Of a stretch of DNA of 64,000 bases, positions 45,995 through 54,692 are shown piece by piece. The notes beneath the pieces were generated by a model. The model was not told the origin of the DNA, did not search any database, and was given only the letters and a program-made list of their open reading frames with translations. The stretch spans positions 248,001 through 312,000 of the forward strand of contig NC_008553.1 of NCBI RefSeq assembly GCF_000014945.1, read 5' to 3'. Within the stretch, counting starts at the first letter, position 1. Every line of letters begins with the position of its first letter. The stretch comes from Methanothrix thermoacetophila PT. GTDB taxonomy: Archaea; Halobacteriota; Methanosarcinia; Methanotrichales; Methanotrichaceae. The translations under genes were made by a program, and so were the position numbers.

Positions 45995-47089
45995 ATGAGA
46001 GTTCGCAGAAGCTTTGCGGCGACCGGGCCGTGCCAGCACGGTGGCAGGGTTCGTGAGATGTCCAGAATACTTGGCATGGAGATCCTGGATTTCAGCGCCA
46101 GCATCAACCCCCTCGGCTCCCCTCCCCTGGAGGACGTCGTGCTGAGTGAGCTGAAGAACATCTGCCATTATCCGGACATCACATACAGCGATTTCAGGGA
46201 GGCTGCAGCATCATTCGTCGGTGTGGAACCTGAGAATGTGGTTCCCGGAAACGGCTCATCAGAGATAATAAGGATATTCTCAGAGGTATGTATAGATGAT
46301 GGCGAGGTTGCGCTCATACCGTCTCCCACGTTCGGCGAGTACGAGACCCAGTCGAGACTTGCGGGCGCACAGATCGTTAAAACAGATATTGGTCTAGAGG
46401 AGCCAAAAGATCTGGATTCGGTATTCGATGAAGCTCTTTTAAGAGATGCGAAAGCAGCATTCTTCTGCAACCCGAACAATCCCACGGGAATTCTCACAGA
46501 AAGGAAGGATCTCATGAGGCTTGCTGAACGCTGCGAGGAGCACGGGGTGTTCCTTCTCGTCGATGAAGCATTCATAGAGCTCTCCGATCCTGATCAAAGC
46601 GTGGCGGATCTCGCTCCTGATATGGATGGATTGGTGGTCATGAGATCCCTCACGAAATCATTCGGCGTCCCCGGACTGCGTCTCGGGTTCGCTGTCACGA
46701 ACGGTGAGCTTGCAGAGATCATGAACATGGCACGGATACCGTGGTCGATAAGCTCGATAGCATCTGCAGCAGCTGTTCATCTTTTGAAGAACAAGGAGTT
46801 TCTGGAGAGGAGCAGGCAGTTTGTCATCGAAGAGCTTGGCTGGCTGAGAGATGCTCTGAGAAGCATCGGATTGAGACCGCTAAGAAGCAGCACGAACTTC
46901 ATGCTCGTTGATGTGAGGGGCACAGGCATGGAATCGGGCGAGCTCGCAGAGAGGATGCTGCACGAGGGCGTTCTCATAAGGGACTGCAAATCTTTCGGTC
47001 TTGATGGATACGTCAGGGTCGCGGTGCGAAGGAGAGAGGAGAACGAGAGGCTGGTCCTCGCCTTCAAGAAGATCCTGGAGGGAAGATGA
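45995..47089 (+). CDS. cobD: L-threonine-O-3-phosphate decarboxylase (histidinol-phosphate aminotransferase-like)
   Basis: The 364-residue PLP enzyme supplies aminopropanol phosphate for the corrinoid side chain. RSFAATGPCQHGGRVREMS and LDFSASINPLGSPP are CobD starts; FCNPNNPTGILT, LLVDEAFIEL and the PLP Lys in RSLTKSFGVPGLRLGF follow. The frame is open from ATG 45788, but those 69 residues have no CobD character, so ATG 45995 is used. The Methanosarcina mazei protein carries a C-terminal Cys-rich domain; here that part is the next, overlapping gene. Confidence 0.88.
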   Translation: MRVRRSFAATGPCQHGGRVREMSRILGMEILDFSASINPLGSPPLEDVVLSELKNICHYPDITYSDFREAAASFVGVEPENVVPGNGSSEIIRIFSEVCIDDGEVALIPSPTFGEYETQSRLAGAQIVKTDIGLEEPKDLDSVFDEALLRDAKAAFFCNPNNPTGILTERKDLMRLAERCEEHGVFLLVDEAFIELSDPDQSVADLAPDMDGLVVMRSLTKSFGVPGLRLGFAVTNGELAEIMNMARIPWSISSIASAAAVHLLKNKEFLERSRQFVIEELGWLRDALRSIGLRPLRSSTNFMLVDVRGTGMESGELAERMLHEGVLIRDCKSFGLDGYVRVAVRRREENERLVLAFKKILEGR

Positions 47090-47322
47090 GGGAGAGTTGC
47101 GATCGCTATCCCTGCCACTTCGAGGGGCAGGACTGCACATTCTGCTTCTGCCCCTTCTACCCATGCCTCGACGAATCGCTCGGATGCATGGTAGATGGGA
47201 GATGGAGATGTGATGGCTGCACCATCCTTCACAGACCTGATGTTGCAGCCGAGGTTGTTGAGGAGCTGCTCAGAGGGGAGGAGCTGGAGATCGTCTGGAG
47301 GAGGGTCAGATCGCAGCCATGA
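47086..47322 (+). CDS. cysteine-rich small protein, CobD companion
   Basis: The 78-residue protein has nine Cys in its first 45 residues (YPCHFEGQDCTFCFCPFYPC, then CDGC), the pattern of the cysteine-rich small domain (PF04071 type) that is fused to CobD in some methanogens and probably holds an Fe-S or other metal centre. ATGA overlaps join it to cobD before and cbiB after, so all three are translated together. Confidence 0.8.
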   Translation: MRESCDRYPCHFEGQDCTFCFCPFYPCLDESLGCMVDGRWRCDGCTILHRPDVAAEVVEELLRGEELEIVWRRVRSQP

Positions 47323-48269
47323 TAACAGAGATATTCCCATTTTCGGTTCTGATCCTCGCACTCCTGATAGATATCGTCCTGGGAGAGCCGCCAGCTGCGC
47401 TTCATCCTGTAGTCATAATTGGAACGGCGGTGGACCGTCTCAGGCGGATGATGCCGCGGAGGAAGATCTCCGGGATGATCATCTCTGTGCTTGTGATCTC
47501 CGGAGCCGTGCTCGCTGGCTTTGCTCTCATCCGTATCGCATATGCCACTGGATCTCTTGCAGGATCCTCTGAGATGGGAGATATCCTGGCTCTTATCATC
47601 TCCTCCTACCTTTTGAAATCCACATTTGCCTTCAAGAGTCTGATCATGACCTCCAGAGAGATAGGCAATCTCATTGATGAGGATCTCGATGCCGCAAAAC
47701 ATCTCCTTCCAGCTCTGGTGAGCAGGAACCCCCTGAATCTCACACACGCACAGGCCAGGTCCGCAGTCATCGAGTCGCTCTCCGAGAACTACGTCGATAC
47801 GATCGTCTCTCCGCTCTTCTACTACGTGCTGTTCTCCTGTGCAGGCCTCGGCGTGGAGGCTGCGCTTGCGTTCAAGGCTGTGAGCACGATGGACAGCATG
47901 TTGGGTTACAAGAGCGATGATCTCAGAGAGATCGGATATGTCCCCGCCCGCCTCGACGACATCCTCAACTGGATCCCGGCCAGGCTGAGCCTGCCCCTGA
48001 TCATGATCGCCTCCCCCCGGAAGTCCATGGATATCCTTAAAGCATGCATGCGATACCACTCAGTCACCCCGAGCCCTAACTCGGGCTGGCCAATGGCAGC
48101 GGCTGCGGGCGCTCTGGGCACGAGAATGGCGAAGCCCGGGGTTTACACGATACTTGATGAGGGGAGGGATCCGGAGAGCGAGGATGTCTCCTCGGCCATT
48201 TCGCTAATCGGAAGGGCGATGGTTCTGGCCGCTCTGTTATCAGCACTGCTGCTCATCCTGCTGAGATGA
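47319..48269 (+). CDS. cbiB: adenosylcobinamide-phosphate synthase
   Basis: The 316-residue membrane protein attaches aminopropanol phosphate to adenosylcobyric acid. LALLIDIVLGEPPAALHPVV at the start, SRNPLNLTHAQARSAVIESL, SENYVDTIVSPLFYY and HSVTPSPNSGWPMAAAAG are all family motifs. Five membrane segments are visible. It overlaps the Cys-rich gene by four bases. Its product pathway supplies the corrinoid used by CdhD/CdhE. Confidence 0.93.
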   Translation: MITEIFPFSVLILALLIDIVLGEPPAALHPVVIIGTAVDRLRRMMPRRKISGMIISVLVISGAVLAGFALIRIAYATGSLAGSSEMGDILALIISSYLLKSTFAFKSLIMTSREIGNLIDEDLDAAKHLLPALVSRNPLNLTHAQARSAVIESLSENYVDTIVSPLFYYVLFSCAGLGVEAALAFKAVSTMDSMLGYKSDDLREIGYVPARLDDILNWIPARLSLPLIMIASPRKSMDILKACMRYHSVTPSPNSGWPMAAAAGALGTRMAKPGVYTILDEGRDPESEDVSSAISLIGRAMVLAALLSALLLILLR

Positions 48270-48306
48270 CGCAGCGATCCTTCAGTGGCGCGATAATAAA
48301 AAGAGC

Positions 48307-48329
48307 GGATCTGCAGCTGCTACAGATCC
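48307..48329. terminator. hairpin between cbiB and the convergent beta-helix gene
   Basis: GGATCTG (48307-48313) pairs perfectly with CAGATCC (48323-48329) across a nine-base loop. It directly precedes the stop codon end of the minus-strand gene, in a 60-base convergent gap, so it can end both transcripts. Confidence 0.5.
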
Positions 48330-49982
48330 CTACCATCCTGCCCTGAACGAATATGGCGGTTTGAGCCAGGCCCTGAACGATGTGTAGTATCCTCCGAAGT
48401 CCGGCCTCCACGCCGTGAACGAGTATCCTTTCTGTATTGTGAAGTCTCCGTCGCTCGTGTCGGATGCCTCAGCTCCGGTCTCGTAGATCACCGTGACCTT
48501 GACGCGCGCCTGTGTTGTGGCTATGTTCGGCGGTCTCCATGTGAAGCTCGTCGCTGGTCCCATTATACTCGCGATTGTGTGCGGGTATGTCTTTCCTCCG
48601 TCCGTCGAGTACGAAAGCACCACACCTGAGACAGATGCTGATGAAGGCATCGTCCAGGTTATCGTGACCGGGATCTGCCTCTTCAGGACCTCGCCACCGT
48701 TGGGCGTTATGAGTCTTACCAGATTGGTGTCCATGGATTTGACGAACAGCCAGGTCTCTGTGATATTTGGCGCACCGGCTCTTGTGAACCTGAAGGTTAT
48801 GACGTGGCTGCCAGGTCCGAGGCTGGCCCATTCATCATCCGTAATTGACCACCCAGGATAGTACCAGCTCTTGGCATATATTCCTGTGCTTATTATGTTC
48901 CAGTCACCACCGTCGATCCTGTACTCTGCTGTGAGCAGATCCCATATCGACTCCACCTGGAGCGTCGTGAGGACGGGCTTGGTCGCATACGGAACAGGGC
49001 TCGACGCTGGCTCTATTGTGACACTGTAATCCTTGCCTGCAAGAGCAATCGGAGATCCTGTGAGCAGAGATGCTGAGAACTTCCCGCTCACGCGATTCTC
49101 AGCTGCGTTTACAGCTGTATCAGTGGCCGCGATCCAGTTGCTTCCATCCCAGACATAGAGGTTGAGCGAGTTCTCGGCAACATATGCGAGATCAGCATCA
49201 GCATAGGTTGCGGTTATGGTGGCCTCGCCGCCCGGATTGCCTGTCAATATGACATCTAAGTATCTGATCGGTATCGCAGGCAGCTTTGAGGCATCATACG
49301 GCTCCTCTCCAGGCATGTAAGCAGCGCTGCCCATTATCGTCCCGCTGTAGACGATTCCGCTCAGCTCGACCCTGATACCTGCATCAGGATTGTCGAAGAC
49401 CACAGGAGATGCTTTCGTTATCTTTCCGTTTATGGTTCTGGCTGTGAGCCACGGGGCATAATCCACAGAGCCGAGCACAATGTTGTTCGGGCTCACAGGC
49501 TTGCCCTTATCCATTCCAACTCCACCCTCGCCCCAGAAGCATACCCTCGAGAGAATCGTTGACGTCAGTGTGTTTCTGAGGCCTACACCATTGCCCTCTA
49601 TGTTGTTATAGAATATCAGCGGGCTTGTATTTGAGACGTCTATGCCATTGCCAGTCGATGCTCCTGTGATTGTGAAGCCGGTTAGAACGACACCGGAGCC
49701 GGTGATCGATACAGCATTCCCTGATGGATTGGCTGCGTTAATTGTGGGATTGTTGATGCCCACCAGCTTCAGAGTCTTGTCCACCACCACATTCTCGTTA
49801 TAGGTTCCAGAGTACACCACAATGGTATCTCCCGGGCTGGCATTGTTGATTGCATCCTGTATGCTGCTCTTGCTGCAACCAGATGGGCATACAGTATAAG
49901 TGGCAGCATCCGCTGATGCAATCAGGATCAGAACCGCCAGCCAGAGAGGCAGGATTGAGCTTACCCCCCTTCTCGAAATCAT
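48330..49982 (-). CDS. secreted right-handed beta-helix (NosD-like) surface protein
   Basis: The 550-residue protein has a signal peptide (LPLWLAVLILIASADA) and then CPSGCSKSSIQDAINNASPG, the usual start of NosD/parallel beta-helix repeats up to about residue 160. The centre has Ig-like and beta-sandwich stretches, and residues 430-520 (LITPNGGEVL...) look like a further beta-sandwich found in archaeal surface proteins. It lacks an obvious membrane anchor or PGF-type end. It probably belongs to the cell envelope or sheath. Confidence 0.8.
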   Translation of the reverse strand: MISRRGVSSILPLWLAVLILIASADAATYTVCPSGCSKSSIQDAINNASPGDTIVVYSGTYNENVVVDKTLKLVGINNPTINAANPSGNAVSITGSGVVLTGFTITGASTGNGIDVSNTSPLIFYNNIEGNGVGLRNTLTSTILSRVCFWGEGGVGMDKGKPVSPNNIVLGSVDYAPWLTARTINGKITKASPVVFDNPDAGIRVELSGIVYSGTIMGSAAYMPGEEPYDASKLPAIPIRYLDVILTGNPGGEATITATYADADLAYVAENSLNLYVWDGSNWIAATDTAVNAAENRVSGKFSASLLTGSPIALAGKDYSVTIEPASSPVPYATKPVLTTLQVESIWDLLTAEYRIDGGDWNIISTGIYAKSWYYPGWSITDDEWASLGPGSHVITFRFTRAGAPNITETWLFVKSMDTNLVRLITPNGGEVLKRQIPVTITWTMPSSASVSGVVLSYSTDGGKTYPHTIASIMGPATSFTWRPPNIATTQARVKVTVIYETGAEASDTSDGDFTIQKGYSFTAWRPDFGGYYTSFRAWLKPPYSFRAGW

Positions 49983-50028
49983 CGCTACTCACCACATTTG
50001 CTTATTGAGTAATGATTATTAGCATGTC

Positions 50029-50039
50029 ATATATATACC
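50029..50039 (-). promoter_or_regulatory. TATA box of the beta-helix surface protein gene
   Basis: GGTATATATAT on the minus strand sits about 50 bases before ATG 49982, and GGTGAG lies five bases before that ATG. The surrounding 150 bases are very AT-rich, which suits a strongly expressed envelope gene. Confidence 0.6.
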
Positions 50040-50305
50040 TTCCTGCTCAGCATGCGTATAATTGTTTTTTACTGGAATAATTGATTTAAAAGTTATTAAT
50101 ATTATTATTTAATTTCTCCGATGGCTTTTCCGCTTGTGAGCGCAGACGGTTTGTGGTCTCGTGTATATCCTGTAATGGATCGCCATGCCATTCTCCAAAT
50201 GCCCTATGCGCCCTGAAGGAGTATGCTGTTGATTCAATTCAGATGCACATCAGCCTGCAAGCCTCTGTGCTGATGGATGACTGAAAAAACGGATTCTGCC
50301 TGTAA

Positions 50306-50483
50306 GGACCAGTCCAAATAAGAGATGATTTAAGAAATCTGTGGCTCACAGCTTTTGGATGGAGGAAATACTTAATCCAGATGGGTCCGCCTATAAGAAC
50401 CTGCCCGAATAAGAGCTTAAGCCAGAAATCCGGGTTTTACTGCCTTTGGATGCTGAGACACTAATCCTTATTCGGACAGATTC
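50306..50483 (+). mobile_element. tandem pair of MITE-like elements
   Basis: Unit a is 50306-50388 (right tip worn, ending GGGTCC) and unit b is 50397-50483 (ending CTTATTCGGACAGATTC). The three junctions read GCCTGTAA (50298-50305), GCCTATAA (50389-50396) and GCCTGTAA (50484-50491), so all carry the same 8-base target. The pair fills the gap between the surface protein promoter and the next gene; 50040-50300 shows no gene. Confidence 0.82.
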
Positions 50484-50564
50484 GCCTGTAAATACACAAC
50501 CTTTATCACCGAGGTGTGCAGAGAGTCTGAGCTGCATAAACAGCTTGACTTGGGAGTTGCCCTG

Positions 50565-51209
50565 ATGGAAACCATGGGAGATCTGATCCGCGGGCTGCGG
50601 GAGATTTCGCGCGCGGAACCAGCCGCTGAAGACGTGGAGCGGATACTGGGATGGCGCCCTGAGTTCATACGGTTTTTCACGCCGTCTGAGGACGAGAGTA
50701 TAATGGTGATGGTCTTTGAGAGGGGAGTTGTGCTCGAAGTCAGGTACTTTCTAAACGATAACCTGAGAGCCCTGGGGGACGATCTGGAGATACGCCTTAT
50801 GCTCAAGATAGATATCACCTCCAGGGTGGGATACAGCGTCTTCTACTCGAAATACATCCACGGGCAGGGATACATAAGGGTATCACTGAGGGATGTTGAG
50901 AACAAGATGGTCCAGAAGATCCTGGAGGACTACTACCTTCCGAGGCTCAAAAGCATATACAAGCCTGTGATCATGGAGTTCAGAGGTTTCTCTGACAGGG
51001 ACTTCTTCGGCGTCGAGGCCGGAAGAGAGCACGGCTACATCTACTACTCCCCCGTGAGGCCAAAAAGCGGAGAGAATGAGGTGAGAATCCTCGACGTCAT
51101 AGCCAGGCTCTACCATCTGGAATCGATACTAAAGAACAGGGACGTACCGCACCAGCTTGCAGAGCTCGAGCTGCAGATGAGCCTGCTTCCAAGCGTGATG
51201 TGGATGTGA
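50565..51209 (+). CDS. hypothetical protein, mixed alpha/beta, 214 residues
   Basis: I do not recognise this protein. It begins METMGDLIRGLREISRA and has several amphipathic strands and helices (SVFYSKYIHGQGYIRVSL; EFRGFSDRDFFGVEAG). It has no membrane segment and no obvious metal motif. The start is uncertain: ATG 50514 adds 17 residues; GGGAGT lies before ATG 50565. A tandem MITE pair ends 81 bases upstream, and a strong dyad follows its 3' end. Confidence 0.6.
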   Translation: METMGDLIRGLREISRAEPAAEDVERILGWRPEFIRFFTPSEDESIMVMVFERGVVLEVRYFLNDNLRALGDDLEIRLMLKIDITSRVGYSVFYSKYIHGQGYIRVSLRDVENKMVQKILEDYYLPRLKSIYKPVIMEFRGFSDRDFFGVEAGREHGYIYYSPVRPKSGENEVRILDVIARLYHLESILKNRDVPHQLAELELQMSLLPSVMWM

Positions 51210-51258
51210 TCTGCTGGAGCGCTCTTGGCTCATCATATGCGCGAAGGTGAACGAATAT

Positions 51259-51402
51259 CGACGTGGCGCCTGAGTATTCCTATAAACCCTTATTTTTACA
51301 ATGGCGGATTCTCGCTGAATCGTATTTGGCTCACATTTGCCTCAAAACCAGAGGTTTTAGGAATACTCGCCTGCCTGTGCCCCTGCGATCTGCGCCACGT
51401 CG
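51259..51402. other. large nested inverted-repeat element between convergent genes
   Basis: CGACGTGGCGC (51259-51269) pairs exactly with GCGCCACGTCG (51392-51402). Inside, GAGTATTCCTATAAACC (51272-51288) pairs with GGTTTTAGGAATACTC (51353-51368) with one bulged base. The enclosed loop is 64 bases. No frame is supported. It may be a structured RNA, a transcript-end element or a decayed palindromic mobile element. Confidence 0.6.
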
Positions 51403-51428
51403 ATGCCATTGGCTCTTTTGGGGCGTGT

Positions 51429-52223
51429 CTACCTCTCCATCGCCATCCTTCTCATATCATGCGGCATCTTCTCGATGGCATACCGCAGAACGATCCTGGC
51501 CATCTCGCCCTTTCGGGACATTATGTAACTGAAGACCTCCTGCTGGTGGCATCTGCTGGCCTCCTTGAGAAGCCAGCCGCAGCCCTTCTGTACGATGTCC
51601 TCGGGATCTCCGAGCAGCAGATCCACGATCTCCAGCATCTCGCCCAGAAACCGCCCCCGCCGCGCTGAAGGTACCATGGTCACGGCCGCGGCCCTGCGCA
51701 CCCACCGGTTCTCTGATGTGGCCCAGCCCTTCAGATTCTGGATATACGCAGGGTACATCTCAACGAATGTCCCAAGAGAGCGGCTGCAGAAGGTGTCACA
51801 CTTGACCCAGTTGTTTATGTACGATGCTACCCACCGCTCAAAGACCTGAAAATCCCGAGGCGCGTAGCTCCTCCGGAGTGCGTACGACCAGTCGAACGCC
51901 ACGATCGCATCCTCGTTGTAATCCGTCTTGAGTAGTGCCTCACAGAGCTCGAAGATTTCTGTCTTCTCCAAGTGGCGGATACTCCTGAAATGACGCCTGG
52001 CGATCTCCCTGACCACGGGCGTCCTCACGCCGTAGAGCCTCACGGGCTCTCTGAAGAAGCGCTGCGCAGACTCCTGTGTCTGAGCGTCAGCATTCTGCAG
52101 CAGTTCAGCTCTTATTAGAGATACGAGATCCTCGCACATCTCCGTCTCTGCAGACAAGTTCTGGTGTCTTGAGAGGTGCTCCCCATATTGACGATTAGTT
52201 TGCGCCCTGCTATCCCCCATCAA
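51429..52223 (-). CDS. DNA alkylation repair protein (AlkD-like HEAT-repeat family)
   Basis: The 264-residue protein has the AlkD pattern: YGVRTPVVREIARRHFRSI, ALLKTDYNEDAIVAFDW, VASYINNWVKCDTFCSRSLG (conserved Trp/Asp region) and RRAAAVTMVPSARRG. Six HEAT-like helices wrap damaged DNA, and the enzyme removes alkylated bases. ATG 52139 is a possible later start; ATG 52223 begins three bases after the previous stop. It is downstream of the LOR/SDH gene on one transcript. Confidence 0.85.
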   Translation of the reverse strand: MMGDSRAQTNRQYGEHLSRHQNLSAETEMCEDLVSLIRAELLQNADAQTQESAQRFFREPVRLYGVRTPVVREIARRHFRSIRHLEKTEIFELCEALLKTDYNEDAIVAFDWSYALRRSYAPRDFQVFERWVASYINNWVKCDTFCSRSLGTFVEMYPAYIQNLKGWATSENRWVRRAAAVTMVPSARRGRFLGEMLEIVDLLLGDPEDIVQKGCGWLLKEASRCHQQEVFSYIMSRKGEMARIVLRYAIEKMPHDMRRMAMER

Positions 52224-52225
52224 AA

Positions 52226-53458
52226 CTACTGGATCCGGGATCCGCTGCCAGCCTTCCTGATCTCCTCGGCGAGCATCGGCAGGAAGGTCCCGACATCTGT
52301 GACAAGGCCTATCGCCTGGGCCGTGCCCCTGTCCATGAGCTTCGTGACGGTTGCAGGGTTGATATCAACACAGAGCGTTTTGACGTACGAAGGCAGAAGG
52401 TTCCCGGTCGCGATCGAGTGGAGCATCGTCGCCATCATCAGCGCCATGTCCACTCCTTTTAACGCCTCTGCCATCGCATCCTTCGCCTTGACGGTGTCTG
52501 TTATGACCTCAGGAAGCGGCCCGTCATCTCTTATCGAGCCAGCGAGTACGAATGGTATTCCTTTTTTAATGCACTCGTACATTATGCCGCCCCTGATCTT
52601 GCCCTCATTTATCGCATTCTCTATCGAGCCGCTGGCGATGATCTCGCTTATCGCATACAGATGGTTTCTGTGACCCCCTGAGGTCACGTTCCCCTTCATG
52701 TCCATTCCAAGACTGGTGCCGAAGAGCTGTCTTTCTATATCATGAACAGCGAGCGCGTTTCCTGAGAGGAGAACATCGATGTATCCATCCCGGATCAGCT
52801 GGGCAAGCGCAGGTGCTGCGCCGGTGTGGACGACCGCGGGTCCGCAGATCGCAGCGATCCTTCCGCCCTTTCCCTTCGTCGCCACGATCTCCTCGGCGAT
52901 CTGCCTCACTATCTCCACGCTCGGGCGCTCCGAGGAGACCTCGTTCCTCATGAAGCCGAAGAAAGACTTCTCGCGTGGCCGCTCAGGCGGCACGACCTTT
53001 ACGCCGGTGGTTCCCACGACGACCATGTCGCCTTTTTTAATATGGTGTATCGGAGTGCACCTCGCGCTGCTGCCCGAGACCACAATAAGACAGTCCATTC
53101 GGCTCCCATCAACAGGGATCCACGTTCCGCGAAGCCTGATATATGTTGGATGGTTCGTGGTCGAGTAGAACCCCCTTGGGACCACCATGTCGCTGGGTGC
53201 CGGCTCGAGCCTGACATCCTCTGAGTCCACGAGCCTCGCACCCAGCGCGTTCAGCTCATCCAGGATCTGGTTGAGATGCGCCGGGTCCTTGCCGATAAGC
53301 GTGAGCCTTACATGACTCGGCTCGTCCTTTCTCTTGCCCACTGTGAACTCCTTTATCTCGAACTCGCCTCCCATATCCATGATCTTGTCGAGCGCCTTTG
53401 TCAGGATCAGCGAGTCGATCAGATGCCCCTCCATCTCTATATCGCATATCTCACTCAT
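52226..53458 (-). CDS. LOR/SDH (TIGR00300) family protein, ornithine cyclodeaminase-type
   Basis: The 410-residue protein belongs to the family once named for lysine-ketoglutarate reductase/saccharopine dehydrogenase; archaeal members have been linked to ornithine cyclodeaminase activity that makes proline. MEGHLIDSLILTKALDKIMD is the N-terminal domain; AAICGPAVVHTGAAPALAQL and VTSGGHRNHLYAISEIIA form the NAD-binding part. ATG 53458 (MSEICDIEMEGHL) is chosen. It follows the RNA ligase gene by 26 bases. Confidence 0.85.
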   Translation of the reverse strand: MSEICDIEMEGHLIDSLILTKALDKIMDMGGEFEIKEFTVGKRKDEPSHVRLTLIGKDPAHLNQILDELNALGARLVDSEDVRLEPAPSDMVVPRGFYSTTNHPTYIRLRGTWIPVDGSRMDCLIVVSGSSARCTPIHHIKKGDMVVVGTTGVKVVPPERPREKSFFGFMRNEVSSERPSVEIVRQIAEEIVATKGKGGRIAAICGPAVVHTGAAPALAQLIRDGYIDVLLSGNALAVHDIERQLFGTSLGMDMKGNVTSGGHRNHLYAISEIIASGSIENAINEGKIRGGIMYECIKKGIPFVLAGSIRDDGPLPEVITDTVKAKDAMAEALKGVDMALMMATMLHSIATGNLLPSYVKTLCVDINPATVTKLMDRGTAQAIGLVTDVGTFLPMLAEEIRKAGSGSRIQ

Positions 53459-53484
53459 ACAAACAACAGCTCCAAAAACTCCGC

Positions 53485-54606
53485 TCACCAGGGCTGACCC
53501 TCGATGACCGCGAGGGTTTTGTCGTTAGTGGACATCACCTGCTTCAGGATCCTGACCACGTACCTGTCTCCGTCCTGCTCTGGTATATCAAATATCGCCT
53601 TTGTCCCCATCCGTCTGAGATGCTGCTCGAAGTCACGCGCAGTCTGGATCGATCTCACCCTTATCTGCACCTGCTGCATGATCTGCTCGCCCTGCATCCT
53701 TCTCCTGATGGTATCGGTGAGCGGCACCAGTATGCTCTCCCCAAGCCTTAAAGCTCTTTCTCTCAGTGCCGCTTCATCCTCATTCCACTCGACCGACTGA
53801 AATCCCTCCCGAACGACCCTTGAGAAGAAGAAGTCCTGGGCGTAGTCATTGTAGTACCTGAAGGCGAACTCCAGGTCGCTGCAGTTGCTCTCCGAGGCTG
53901 TGTACTTCAACGGGCTCGTTCGGTTCTCAGGATCCTTTATGACGACGCCTTCTCTTCCCGACCTCCCCAGCCTTTTTATTATGCGAAATATCTCCTCTGC
54001 AGCCCTCTCCACCGGGAACTCGCCGAAGAAGGGCACAACCTTTATGCTGTACTCCTCTGCCAGGGCATGCGTGGCATGAACGCCCATCATCGATCGGCAG
54101 TTCTTCTTTGATATATCGAAGAGGTAGAAGTCTATGCTCTCAACTGGATAGACGTCCTTCGGCACGTAGGGATTCTCAGGGCCGACCATCTCCCCGCACA
54201 GGACTATATCCGGATGATCCTCAAAGAGATCAGGACTTATTCTCTCACGAACAATCTCCGTCGAGAACGGGCATATGTAGCCCCCCCTGGTCAGAGCGTA
54301 TACATCACCGTCGACGGAGACAGCTCTTATGTTGTAGCCATTCATCTTCTCCTCAACGGCCACCCTGTCGATAAAGTTCCTCCTGATCGCAGGGCCGAGC
54401 ATCATGGCCCGTCTTATCTTCGGGTAGCCATGAACGACATCGCCATTCTCGAATATCACAGTCCCGGGCTCGACCCCGGATGTGCCCTTATCGAATCGCA
54501 GCAGGCGGGGCTCGGGCCATCTGGAGAGCTTCAGGATGCCCTCCATAAGAGATTCAAGCCTCTCAACAGGCAAGCCCAGACTCCTCGCTGCCCTGCTCAG
54601 GTTCAT
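53485..54606 (-). CDS. ATP-dependent RNA ligase, archaeal Rnl3 family
   Basis: The 373-residue enzyme has the covalent nucleotidyltransferase motif I VEEKMNGYNIR with the active Lys, motif III FYLFDISKK, motif IV EGVVIKDPENR and motif V PLKYTASESNC. The C-terminal helical dimerisation domain follows. Homologues circularise single-stranded RNA. It leads an operon with the LOR/SDH and AlkD-like genes, 86 bases downstream of the CBS cluster's end. Confidence 0.9.
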   Translation of the reverse strand: MNLSRAARSLGLPVERLESLMEGILKLSRWPEPRLLRFDKGTSGVEPGTVIFENGDVVHGYPKIRRAMMLGPAIRRNFIDRVAVEEKMNGYNIRAVSVDGDVYALTRGGYICPFSTEIVRERISPDLFEDHPDIVLCGEMVGPENPYVPKDVYPVESIDFYLFDISKKNCRSMMGVHATHALAEEYSIKVVPFFGEFPVERAAEEIFRIIKRLGRSGREGVVIKDPENRTSPLKYTASESNCSDLEFAFRYYNDYAQDFFFSRVVREGFQSVEWNEDEAALRERALRLGESILVPLTDTIRRRMQGEQIMQQVQIRVRSIQTARDFEQHLRRMGTKAIFDIPEQDGDRYVVRILKQVMSTNDKTLAVIEGQPW

Positions 54607-54680
54607 AGAACCCCCTGGGGCTCAGGGGTAGCGGAAACTGCAGATTTCAAGCTGGAGTGGCTGATCATCAAGAGCCCCTG

Positions 54681-54689
54681 AAAAAAAAA
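54681..54689 (-). terminator. T-run terminator at the end of the CBS cluster
   Basis: Nine T residues on the minus strand begin three bases after the stop of the last CBS gene. Such T-rich tracts are the usual intrinsic stop signal for archaeal RNA polymerase. Confidence 0.6.
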
Positions 54690-54692
54690 GTA

